A stretch of DNA of 6,160 nucleotides from Acidovorax delafieldii (GTDB taxonomy: Bacteria > Pseudomonadota > Gammaproteobacteria > Burkholderiales > Burkholderiaceae_C), in contig DCVY01000237.1 of NCBI GenBank assembly GCA_002327945.1, positions 1 through 6,160 on the forward strand, given 5' to 3'. How positions within the stretch are numbered: position 1 is the stretch's first letter; each line of letters opens with the position of its first letter. The notes under the pieces were generated by a model, which worked only from the letters and a program-made list of their open reading frames with translations, was not told the origin of the DNA and did not search any database. Below, piece after piece: positions 1 to 5,235 of this stretch. The position numbers and the translations under genes are program-made.

Positions 1-228
1 TGCACCATGAACGTTAGGTTGAACGATCACGCCATGTACAAAGACATTGCCAACGGGCCGAAGATTCCGCTGCACAACAAAGAGTGGGTTGATGTGCTGG
101 CCAATGCGCAACTGCGGGCCGACAGCGTGCACGCCAATGCGGCGGGCTATGCGCAGTTTGGGGATGGGCCGGTGGGCACGCGCAAAAACACGGGGCTGCT
201 GGCAAAAGGCTGGAAGCTCCCGTTCTGA
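1..228 (+). CDS. SGNH/GDSL-type hydrolase, C-terminal fragment
   Basis: This is the 3' end of a gene whose frame is open to the left window edge, so the true start lies outside; the ATG at 7 is probably internal. About 75 residues are visible. Seen: an Asp-Ser-Val-His-Ala-Asn block (codons at about 121-138) followed by a Gly-Tyr-Ala-Gln-Phe helix start. This is the classic block V of SGNH/GDSL esterases and lipases, in which the D-x-x-H pair completes the catalytic triad and the nucleophilic Ser lies far upstream in the GDS block, not visible here. The preceding 'IPLHNKEW' stretch suits the last strand-helix unit of that fold. Family knowledge: such enzymes hydrolyse esters or thioesters and are often periplasmic. 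Substrate and location cannot be told from this fragment. It converges on queG, with 40 bp between the stop codons. The family call is fairly secure; any finer name is not. Confidence 0.72.
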   Translation, partial: CTMNVRLNDHAMYKDIANGPKIPLHNKEWVDVLANAQLRADSVHANAAGYAQFGDGPVGTRKNTGLLAKGWKLPF

Positions 229-270
229 TAGCTACTTGCGCTTATTCATCAAGCCCCAGCGGCACTTTTT
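229..270. terminator. Terminator-like palindrome between convergent genes; degraded short repeat
   Basis: Between the hydrolase stop and the queG stop, 231-243 (GCTACTTGCGCTT) pairs with 251-263 (AAGCCCCAGCGGC) around a 7-nt loop. About 10 of 13 positions pair, counting one G-T wobble. A five-T run follows at 266-270, overlapping the queG stop, so it reads as an intrinsic terminator for the + strand gene. The stem could also stop queG transcription from the other side, but no T run is visible on that side. The sequence resembles a short palindromic repeat I recall as frequent in Comamonadaceae spacers (TGATAGCT followed by a GCGCTT/AAGCGC stem). That resemblance is from memory and not tested. 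Confidence 0.55.
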
Positions 271-1360
271 ATAAAGAATCAAGCGCCCACGCCACATGCT
301 CGCGCACCAGCGTGCTGGCATCCTCGGCGCGAGACTGCAGCGCCGCGCGCACCCCGGCATCGCCCGTCTGCCGCAGCGCATTGCCCAGCGCCACCGCCAC
401 ATTGCGCAGCCAGCGCTCATGCCCGATGCGGCGAATCGGGCCGCCCTCGGTCATGCGCAAAAAAGTGGGTTCGTCCCAGGCAAACTGGTGCACCAGTTGC
501 TGGCCCGCCAGGCCTGCGCGCTCGTCAAAGTCGGGCAGGCGGCTGACCTGCGCGAACTTGTTCCAGGGGCAAATCAGCTGGCAATCGTCACAGCCATAAA
601 TGCGGTTACCCATCAGAGGGCGCAGCTCCACCGGTATCGGCCCCGCGTGCTCGATGGTGAGGTACGAAATGCAGCGGCGCGCATCCAGCCGGTGCGGCGC
701 GATGATGGCCTGCGTGGGGCACACATCGATGCAGGCGCTGCAACTGCCGCAGTGCGCCGTGACGGGCTCGCTGGGCGGCAGCGCCATGTCCACGTAGATC
801 TCGCCCAGGAAAAACATCGAACCGGCCTCGCGGTTGAGCACCAGCGTGTGCTTGCCGCGCCAGCCCTGGCCGCTGCGCGCCGCCAGTTCCGCCTCGAGCA
901 CGGGCGCCGAATCGGTGAATACGCGGTGACCAAAGGGTCCCACGGCCTCTCCTATGCGGTCGCTGAGCTTTTGCAGGCGTGCGCGCAGCACCTTGTGGTA
1001 GTCGCGAGCCCGCGCATAGACCGACACAATGCCCTCTTGCGGGCGCGATAGGCGCGCAAATTCGATGGCCTGCCAGCCCTCGGATGCCTGCATGGGCGCC
1101 GGTGTGGGGGTGTGGCGCGGCAAATAATCCATGCGCGCGGTGATCACGCTCACGGTGCCCGGCACCAGCTCGGCCGGGCGGGCGCGCTTGAGGCCGTGCG
1201 CGGCCATGTAATGCATATCGCCATGGAACCCTTGTGCCAGCCACTGCATCAACCCCGGCTCGGACGCAGACAAATCCACACCCGCCACGCCAATTTGGGA
1301 AAATCCCAGCTCACGGGCCCACTCCCGCATTTGAGGAACGAGTTGACTGTTGCACCACAT
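269..1360 (-). CDS. queG: Epoxyqueuosine reductase QueG
   Basis: QueG reduces epoxyqueuosine to queuosine at the wobble base (position 34) of GUN-anticodon tRNAs, using cobalamin and two [4Fe-4S] clusters in the cytoplasm. The 363-residue product has the whole family layout. The N-terminal cobalamin-binding domain includes the RARP motif (residues 59-62), a 'GRDYHK'-like ARDYHK block near 118-123, and FTDSAP at 148-153, whose Asp150 matches the proposed proton donor. A ferredoxin-like domain follows with Cys204, Cys207, Cys210, Cys214 and Cys257, Cys260, Cys264 (CGSCSACIDVCP and CDDCQLICPWN). The C-terminus has HEAT-like helices with RRIGHERWLRN. Length is normal for the family. The frame stays open far upstream to 1921, but homology begins just after the ATG at 1358-1360, so I take that start; another ATG lies 10 codons later. 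No good Shine-Dalgarno is visible. It diverges from tsaE, and their 5' ends overlap. Confidence 0.96.
   Translation of the reverse strand: MWCNSQLVPQMREWARELGFSQIGVAGVDLSASEPGLMQWLAQGFHGDMHYMAAHGLKRARPAELVPGTVSVITARMDYLPRHTPTPAPMQASEGWQAIEFARLSRPQEGIVSVYARARDYHKVLRARLQKLSDRIGEAVGPFGHRVFTDSAPVLEAELAARSGQGWRGKHTLVLNREAGSMFFLGEIYVDMALPPSEPVTAHCGSCSACIDVCPTQAIIAPHRLDARRCISYLTIEHAGPIPVELRPLMGNRIYGCDDCQLICPWNKFAQVSRLPDFDERAGLAGQQLVHQFAWDEPTFLRMTEGGPIRRIGHERWLRNVAVALGNALRQTGDAGVRAALQSRAEDASTLVREHVAWALDSL
1333..1337 (+). promoter_or_regulatory. Ribosome binding site that sets the tsaE TTG start
   Basis: GAGGA lies 5 nt before TTG at 1343, in frame with tsaE. There is no in-frame ATG anywhere between the tsaE homology and deep inside the antisense of queG, so the start must be a non-ATG codon or lie inside queG. 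This site favours TTG 1343 over GTG 1415, which has no purine-rich leader. The site itself lies within the opposite-strand queG coding sequence. Confidence 0.6.
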
Positions 1361-1885
1361 ATCGGTCGGATTGTAGAAACCCCCGCCCCCAAGCCCCCTG
1401 CCGACAGCGCGCGCGTGCTGACCTGGAACGGCGAAAACGACACGGCGGCGTTTGCCCGCGCACTGGCTGCACAGCCCCTGCTGGCCAATGCCTTCCTCAC
1501 GCTGCATGGCGACTTGGGCGCCGGCAAGACCACTCTGGTGCGCCACCTGCTGCGCGCACTGGGCGTGCAGGGCCGCATCAAGAGCCCCACCTATGCCGTG
1601 GTCGAGCCCCACGAGGCGCCGGGCCTGGCCCCCCATGCCACGACGGTATGGCACTTCGACTTCTACCGCTTTGACGACCCGCGTGAATGGGAAGATGCGG
1701 GTTTCAGGGATATTTTTGCAAGCCCGGGCCTCAAGGTGGCAGAATGGCCAGAGAGGGCTGCAGCGCTTACCCCGCCTGCTGATCTTGCTATACACATTGA
1801 AGCAACTGACGAAACCGCAAGGCAAGTCACGCTGCACGCCCACACCCCCCTGGGCCGCAGCCTGCTGCAAGGAATGACCGCATGA
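1343..1885 (+). CDS. tsaE: tRNA t6A biosynthesis ATPase TsaE
   Basis: TsaE is the small P-loop ATPase that works with TsaB, TsaC and TsaD to make N6-threonylcarbamoyladenosine at position 37 of ANN-decoding tRNAs, in the cytoplasm. From the TTG start the product is 180 residues. Seen: Walker A GDLGAGKT at residues 56-63, the family-specific SPTY block at 81-84, HFDFYR at 104-109 (with the Asp of the second motif), 'DPREWEDAGF' at 112-121, and AEWPER at 133-138. All match E. coli TsaE in order and spacing. The core family begins near residue 25 (VLTW), so the first 20 or so residues are a variable extension. If GTG 1415 were the start, the protein would be 156 residues, which is also acceptable. 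It overlaps amiC by ATGA, so the two are translationally coupled. In E. coli tsaE also lies next to amiB in the queG neighbourhood. Function is very secure; the start is moderately secure. Confidence 0.94.
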   Translation: MTVAPHIGRIVETPAPKPPADSARVLTWNGENDTAAFARALAAQPLLANAFLTLHGDLGAGKTTLVRHLLRALGVQGRIKSPTYAVVEPHEAPGLAPHATTVWHFDFYRFDDPREWEDAGFRDIFASPGLKVAEWPERAAALTPPADLAIHIEATDETARQVTLHAHTPLGRSLLQGMTA

Positions 1886-3384
1886 CACCCGTCCCAGGCC
1901 AGCCACACCCGACAACGCCATCCGCCCCGTCGCGCCGCACCCTGCTGCAGGCCGGCAGCCTGGTGCTGCTGCTGGGTGCGCAGCAGATTGCGCGGGGCGC
2001 CACGATCTTGGCGGTGCGCATATGGCCAGCGCCCGAGTATTCGCGCGTCACCATCGAATCCGACGGGCAACTCACCACCAAGCAATTGTTTGTCACCACC
2101 CCGCCGCGCCTGGCGGTGGACATCAAAGGCATTGACCTCAGCCCCGAACTGCGCGAACTGGTGGCCAAGGTCAAGGCCGATGACCCCAACATTGCGGGCA
2201 TCCGCGTCGGCCAGAACACGCCGGGTGTCGTGCGCCTGGTGATCGATCTCAAACAAGCCGCGCTGCCCCAGGTCTTCACGCTGGCGCCCGTGGCCGCCTA
2301 CCGCCACCGGCTGGTGCTGGACCTGTACCCCGCACAACCCGTGGACCCGCTGGAAGCCCTGATTGCGGAGCGCCTGCGTGATGCACCTATTGCGCCTATT
2401 GCGCCTATTGCGCCCACTGCAGCTACTCCGGCTACCGCACCCGCAGCCCCCTTGGCGCCGACACCGCAGCCCGACACGGCCACGCGCACCCCAGAGAAAG
2501 ACCCGCTGGGCGAACTGATGGCCCAGCACGCCACGCGCGCGCTGCGGCCCGAGGCCCCGCAGGCCGCACCCACCGCAGCTGTAGTCGCCACCGCCGCCGC
2601 TGCACAGGCACAGCCCCCCACCCCCAGCCCGGCCAGCCCCCGTGCCAGCGCCACGCAAACCGACCGCATCATCATCGTGGCGCTGGACCCCGGCCACGGC
2701 GGCGAAGACCCCGGCGCCATCGGCCCGGCGGGCACCCGCGAAAAAGACGTGGTGCTGCGCGTGGCCCACCTGCTGCGCGACCGCATCAACGCCACCACCG
2801 TGGGCGGCAACCCCATGCGCGCCTACCTCACGCGCGACGGCGACTATTTTGTGCCGCTGGGCACCCGCGTGGAGAAGGCGCGGCGTGTGCAGGCCGACCT
2901 GTTTGTCAGCATCCATGCCGACGCCTTCACCACGCCCGCCGCACGCGGTGCCAGCGTGTTTGCGCTGAGCCAGGGCGGCGCCTCCAGCACGGCTGCGCGC
3001 TGGCTGGCCAACAAGGAGAACCAGGCCGATCTGGTGGGAGGCCTGAACGTGCAGTCCAAAGACCGGCATGTGCAGCGCGCCCTGCTCGACATGAGCACCA
3101 CCGCACAGATCAACGACAGCCTCAAACTCGGCACGGTGCTGCTGGGCGAAATCGGCAATATGGGCAAGCTGCACAAGCCCCGCGTGGAGCAGGCCGGCTT
3201 TGCCGTGCTCAAAGCCCCCGATATTCCGAGCGTGCTGGTGGAAACCGCCTTCATCAGCAACCCCGAGGAAGAAGCGCGCCTGCGCAGCAACGCCTACCAG
3301 GTGCAACTGGCGGATGCGCTGATGCGCGGCATTACGCGCTATTTCGCCAAGAACCCGCCGCTGGCGCGCAGCCGGTCGGTGTAG
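1882..3384 (+). CDS. amiC: N-acetylmuramoyl-L-alanine amidase AmiC, Tat-exported
   Basis: This is a periplasmic zinc amidase that cuts the amide bond between N-acetylmuramate and L-alanine to split septal peptidoglycan during daughter-cell separation. The product has 500 residues. A twin-arginine signal has SRRTLLQAG at 17-25, then a hydrophobic segment to about 33 and probable cleavage near Ala-Arg-Gly-Ala40. The AMIN domain (about 41-150) targets septal wall. A low-complexity Ala/Pro linker (about 168-260) follows. The Amidase_3 domain (about 262-490) has Zn ligands His272 (DPGHGG), Glu287 (REKD) and His345 (SIHAD), with catalytic Glu454 (LVETAFISN). The insert at about 365-435 matches the AmiB/AmiC regulatory helix region that in E. 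coli is relieved by EnvC or NlpD; I infer control by an NlpD-like activator. The start overlaps the tsaE stop and has AAGGA 8 nt upstream (1869-1873). No mutL follows, unlike the common order. The long open frame antisense to this gene is a GC-bias shadow. Confidence 0.95.
   Translation: MTPVPGQPHPTTPSAPSRRTLLQAGSLVLLLGAQQIARGATILAVRIWPAPEYSRVTIESDGQLTTKQLFVTTPPRLAVDIKGIDLSPELRELVAKVKADDPNIAGIRVGQNTPGVVRLVIDLKQAALPQVFTLAPVAAYRHRLVLDLYPAQPVDPLEALIAERLRDAPIAPIAPIAPTAATPATAPAAPLAPTPQPDTATRTPEKDPLGELMAQHATRALRPEAPQAAPTAAVVATAAAAQAQPPTPSPASPRASATQTDRIIIVALDPGHGGEDPGAIGPAGTREKDVVLRVAHLLRDRINATTVGGNPMRAYLTRDGDYFVPLGTRVEKARRVQADLFVSIHADAFTTPAARGASVFALSQGGASSTAARWLANKENQADLVGGLNVQSKDRHVQRALLDMSTTAQINDSLKLGTVLLGEIGNMGKLHKPRVEQAGFAVLKAPDIPSVLVETAFISNPEEEARLRSNAYQVQLADALMRGITRYFAKNPPLARSRSV
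2383..2418 (+). repeat. 9-bp tandem repeat in the amiC linker
   Basis: Four consecutive 9-bp units run gcacctatt, gcgcctatt, gcgcctatt, gcgcccact. The middle two are identical and the outer ones differ by 1 and 3 bases. They encode an Ala-Pro-Ile/Thr repeat at the start of the linker between the AMIN and amidase domains. The unit length is a multiple of three, so slippage would change linker length without breaking the frame. Confidence 0.85.
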
Positions 3385-3653
3385 GCATGATCGGTTGACA
3401 CGGCTGCACAGTGCGCGCGATAGTGGGGCTGCTGGCCCTGACGGCCCCGGTTTGGCCTCATTCCTTTCAACCTGGCAGCCTGCCGGACTGGGAGCGTCGA
3501 TAGGAAATGCCGAAGGTTTCACCCCAATCGGCCCCGGCGAGGACAGTTTGTGCCACCTTTGCAGCCCCATAGCCCGGCTGTGGGGCAAGAAGACGGTCAA
3601 TAATCACCTGCTGCGGCCGATTTGCAGCCGACAATTTCCAAGTCCGACAGACT
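3385..3653. other. Spacer after amiC; no convincing gene
   Basis: No translation on either strand of this stretch resembles a known family. A frame open from TTG 3395 to 3820 has atypical composition and runs through the repeat element, so I do not call it. Two structures are visible: a TTGACA hexamer at 3395-3400 with GATAGT at 3419-3424 (18-nt spacing, a fair sigma-70-like pair), and a strong hairpin at 3564-3586. Its composition is less G/C-biased than the genes around it. It could hold a ruvC promoter or leader, a small RNA, or the remains of a deleted gene. Confidence 0.4.
3564..3586. terminator. Strong hairpin without a T run, 180 bp after amiC
   Basis: GCCCCATAGC (3564-3573) pairs with GCTGTGGGGC (3577-3586) around a 3-nt loop CCG: ten pairs with one T-G wobble. 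On the + strand it is followed by AAGAAGACGG rather than a T tract, and no T tract follows on the other strand either, so an intrinsic terminator is only one reading. It may instead be a structured part of a transcript from the TTGACA/GATAGT pair upstream. Confidence 0.35.
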
Positions 3654-3821
3654 CCTGGTGCAGTGTTTCACGCTATCTGGCACATCAAAAGGTGTCTTTT
3701 CGGCCCTGGCGGTGTTGCAGATCCTCGCGATACCACCCGGTATCGCTGTGGTTTGTGCCTTGCCAGAACCAAAAAACCTTCTTTTTTATTTGCGCCAGCA
3801 AGAGTGAAGCACTGCACTAGG
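3654..3821. repeat. Repeat element copy A (168 bp, inverted-repeat ends)
   Basis: This is a MITE-like foldback element with a near-identical partner at 5236-5404 in the same orientation (about 18 differences and one 1-bp gap by eye, about 89% identity). The ends 3654-3671 (CCTGGTGCAGTGTTTCAC) and 3804-3821 are inverted repeats matching at 16 of 18 positions. A perfect 8-bp hairpin, GCGATACC-ACCC-GGTATCGC, sits near the centre (3727-3746). The rest of the two halves also pair imperfectly. No transposase is encoded and no clear target-site duplication is visible. Frames through it stay open in more than one phase, so automated annotation may call false small proteins. It lies 65 bp upstream of ruvC. 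Confidence 0.85.
3727..3746. repeat. Central perfect hairpin of repeat copy A
   Basis: GCGATACC (3727-3734), loop ACCC, GGTATCGC (3739-3746): eight Watson-Crick pairs. The same 20 bp are unchanged in copy B while flanking bases differ, which suggests this core is the constrained part of the element. Confidence 0.8.
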
Positions 3822-3837
3822 TTGATAGACACAACGG

Positions 3838-3886
3838 GCTGTAGCGCATACGCAAAAAACGCCAACAGCTATCAATGAAATAGCAC
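3838..3886. repeat. Short palindromic repeat just upstream of ruvC
   Basis: GCTGT-A-GCG (3838-3846) pairs with CGC-CA-ACAGC (3860-3869) as an interrupted stem. It is followed by a second small dyad, GCTAT (3868-3872) with ATAGC (3880-3884), ending 2 nt before the ruvC ATG. Read on the - strand it begins TGATAGCTGTTGGCG, which resembles the TGATAGCTACTTGCGC at 226-241, so both look like degraded copies of one short dispersed repeat. It occupies the place where the ruvC ribosome binding site should be, and no strong Shine-Dalgarno is visible. Confidence 0.5.
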
Positions 3887-4435
3887 ATGAGAATTTTGGG
3901 AATTGACCCCGGCCTGCGGACCACAGGTTTCGGCCTGGTCGATGTGGACGGCCACCGGCTGAGCTACGTGGCCAGCGGCACCATCCGCACCACTGCGCTG
4001 GCCCTGGGCGACTTGCCCGGCCGGCTGAAAGTGCTGTTTGACGGCATCAGCGAGGTGGCGGCGCGCTACCAGCCCGACGTGGCCACCGTGGAAATCGTCT
4101 TCGTCAACGTCAACCCCCAGTCCACCCTGCTGCTGGGCCAGGCCCGCGGCGCCGCCATTACCGCCCTGGTGGCCAGCAACCTGCCCGTGGCCGAATACAC
4201 CGCTTTGCAGATGAAAAAAGCCGTGGTCGGCCATGGCCGTGCCGCCAAAAACCAGGTGCAGGAAATGGTGCGCCGCCTGCTGCAGCTGCCGGGCCTGCCC
4301 GGCACCGACGCCGCCGATGCGCTGGGCCTGGCCATCACGCATGCGCACGCTGGTGCGGCCATGGCCCGGCTGGGCGAAGCAGCCACGCTGCAGCGGCGCC
4401 AGCACGCCATGTACAAGGGCGGGCGCAGCTACTGA
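3887..4435 (+). CDS. ruvC: Holliday junction resolvase RuvC
   Basis: RuvC is a homodimeric, Mg2+-dependent endonuclease that nicks opposite strands of four-way junctions during recombinational repair, together with the RuvAB branch-migration motor. The product has 182 residues, close to the usual 170-180. Seen: [16 protein letters not shown] at the N-terminus with catalytic Asp7; Glu69 in '[13 protein letters not shown]', the form typical of betaproteobacteria; 'LLGQARGAA' (82-90); and the C-terminal [12 protein letters not shown] block with Asp141 and Asp144 as the last two acidic residues. All four catalytic carboxylates are present. The start aligns exactly with the family; the leader 'tgaaatagcac' gives only a weak ribosome binding site. 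ruvA and ruvB are not adjacent in this window. The gene lies between repeat copy A (65 bp upstream) and a different foldback element that starts 3 bp after its stop. Confidence 0.97.
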   Translation: MRILGIDPGLRTTGFGLVDVDGHRLSYVASGTIRTTALALGDLPGRLKVLFDGISEVAARYQPDVATVEIVFVNVNPQSTLLLGQARGAAITALVASNLPVAEYTALQMKKAVVGHGRAAKNQVQEMVRRLLQLPGLPGTDAADALGLAITHAHAGAAMARLGEAATLQRRQHAMYKGGRSY

Positions 4436-4438
4436 ACC

Positions 4439-4607
4439 AGGCTCAAAGGCTGAGCGTTTTTTGCCCGTGCCCGAAAGGCGCGCCAAAACGCCACGGATCC
4501 AGGCGAAAAGCACAGCCATGGCGCGGGCTATGGCGAACATTGGCAACGGCGAGCAGGGGTGTTTTGGCGTGCAAGGCGCAGGTAAAAGACGCTCAGCCTC
4601 TCAGCCT
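4439..4607. repeat. Second foldback element (169 bp), unrelated to copies A/B
   Basis: The 24-bp arms 4439-4462 and 4584-4607 are inverted repeats matching at 21 of 24 positions. Each arm carries a tandem AGGCTxAxAGGCTGAG doublet followed by GCGT and a T tract. Inside, GCGCCAAAAC near 4481-4490 is mirrored by GTTTTGGCG at 4561-4569, and GCCAT/ATGGC near the centre (4517-4538) adds a third nested pair, so most of the element can fold on itself. No coding function is visible. It begins 3 bp past the ruvC stop and provides its terminator. The size matches copies A and B, but the sequence does not. Confidence 0.75.
4441..4462 (+). terminator. Intrinsic terminator of ruvC
   Basis: GCTCA (4441-4445), loop AAGGC, TGAGC (4451-4455), then G and six T (4457-4462). 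The short stem plus T run, 6 bp after the ruvC stop, is a standard Rho-independent layout, although five pairs is a modest stem. It is built from the left terminal repeat of the foldback element. The mirrored right arm has a mismatch (GCTGA against TGAGC) and does not form the same stem. Confidence 0.65.
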
Positions 4608-4676
4608 AGAAACGGCAGCTGACCGCTTGGCACCCCTTGCCAAACCGCATGCAATCTATCGTGGATGACTTCGATG

Positions 4677-4701
4677 GCGTTCACCCTTTGGGTGAGAGCG
4701 C
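4677..4701 (-). terminator. Hairpin downstream of the CZB gene
   Basis: TCACCC (4681-4686), loop TTT, GGGTGA (4690-4695) pair perfectly, and GCG (4677-4679) pairs with CGC (4699-4701) after a small bulge. It lies about 20-45 bp beyond the - strand stop of the CZB gene. No T run follows on the - strand, so termination is a weak inference. Confidence 0.35.
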
Positions 4702-4721
4702 TATGCACTTGACGGCACAGC

Positions 4722-5207
4722 TCATTGCCCGAGCCCCCGCTTGAGTTCTTTGAGCAACAGCAGCACCTGGTTGGAGGCATGGCGGCAGCGGCCGTTGAGC
4801 AACTGAACCGCCTGGGCCTGCTCTCCCGCCTGAAAACAGGTGACCACCGCTTCGGCCTGCTGGTGAAAATGCCGGTGCCGCGCCACCAGCATGTCAAACG
4901 CCGGGTAATGCCCCAGCCGCTCACGGCCCGATCCGTTGAGCCAGCGACCCAGATCACAGCACTCGACCTGGCAGATGCGCTCGGGCCGCATCACCTCGCT
5001 GGAGCGGCCATGCACCATTTCCTGCAACTGCAAGCGCCAGCCTTCATGGCTGGCGATGGCCGCGTCGATGTCGATCTCGGTCATCAGCATGGCGGCGTAC
5101 TCCGCATCCAGCACCAGTTCGCTGCCGTTGTCTTCCACCGCCCAGGTGGTTTCAGGGCTGAAGGAATCCTGTTCACGAATCCTGAAAAATCGACTGAAAA
5201 ATCCCAT
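4722..5207 (-). CDS. Stand-alone CZB (chemoreceptor zinc-binding) domain protein
   Basis: The 161-residue product is almost entirely one CZB domain with a short N-terminal part. CZB domains bind Zn2+ through a His-Cys-His-His set and, at the end of chemoreceptors or diguanylate cyclases, sense zinc or oxidants such as hypochlorite. Seen: 'AIASHEGWRLQL' with His54, CDLGRWL with Cys84 (a second Cys, Cys83, precedes it), and HRHFH with His111 and His115. All four ligands are present. The N-terminus MGFFSRFFRI is basic and aromatic and might contact a membrane or partner; no transmembrane or methyl-accepting signalling domain is attached. GGGGGA 3 nt before the ATG supports the start. It faces ruvC (convergent) and diverges from the flavin oxidoreductase gene, with repeat copy B in the promoter spacer. 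A possible frameshift near the C-terminus is described among the findings. Partner and signal are unknown. Confidence 0.88.
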   Translation of the reverse strand: MGFFSRFFRIREQDSFSPETTWAVEDNGSELVLDAEYAAMLMTEIDIDAAIASHEGWRLQLQEMVHGRSSEVMRPERICQVECCDLGRWLNGSGRERLGHYPAFDMLVARHRHFHQQAEAVVTCFQAGEQAQAVQLLNGRCRHASNQVLLLLKELKRGLGQ

Positions 5208-5235
5208 GTTTCCCCCGATGCAAAATGTCAGCCAC

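Noticed and set aside
1296..1308. TGGGA-AAA-TCCCA dyad near the tsaE start
   Set aside because: It has only five-base arms within well-conserved queG codons (the FSQIG region). It is best explained by coding sequence, and there is no promoter pair around it.
1361..1921. N-terminal extension of queG up to the first possible start (550 residues in total)
   Set aside because: The extension is antisense to tsaE and has no QueG homology. Family similarity begins just after the ATG at 1358-1360, and 363 residues is the normal size.
1663..3600. A very long open frame on the - strand (645 codons)
   Set aside because: It is antisense to tsaE and amiC. Its translation is Gly/Arg/Ala/His-rich low complexity with no family motifs, which is typical of GC-bias shadows. 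amiC has full domain support on +.
3395..3820. Possible 141-residue protein between amiC and ruvC
   Set aside because: It has a TTG start without a ribosome binding site, no recognisable motif, and its last third is the repeat element read through. The same element gives similar open frames in copy B, so the openness is a property of the repeat.
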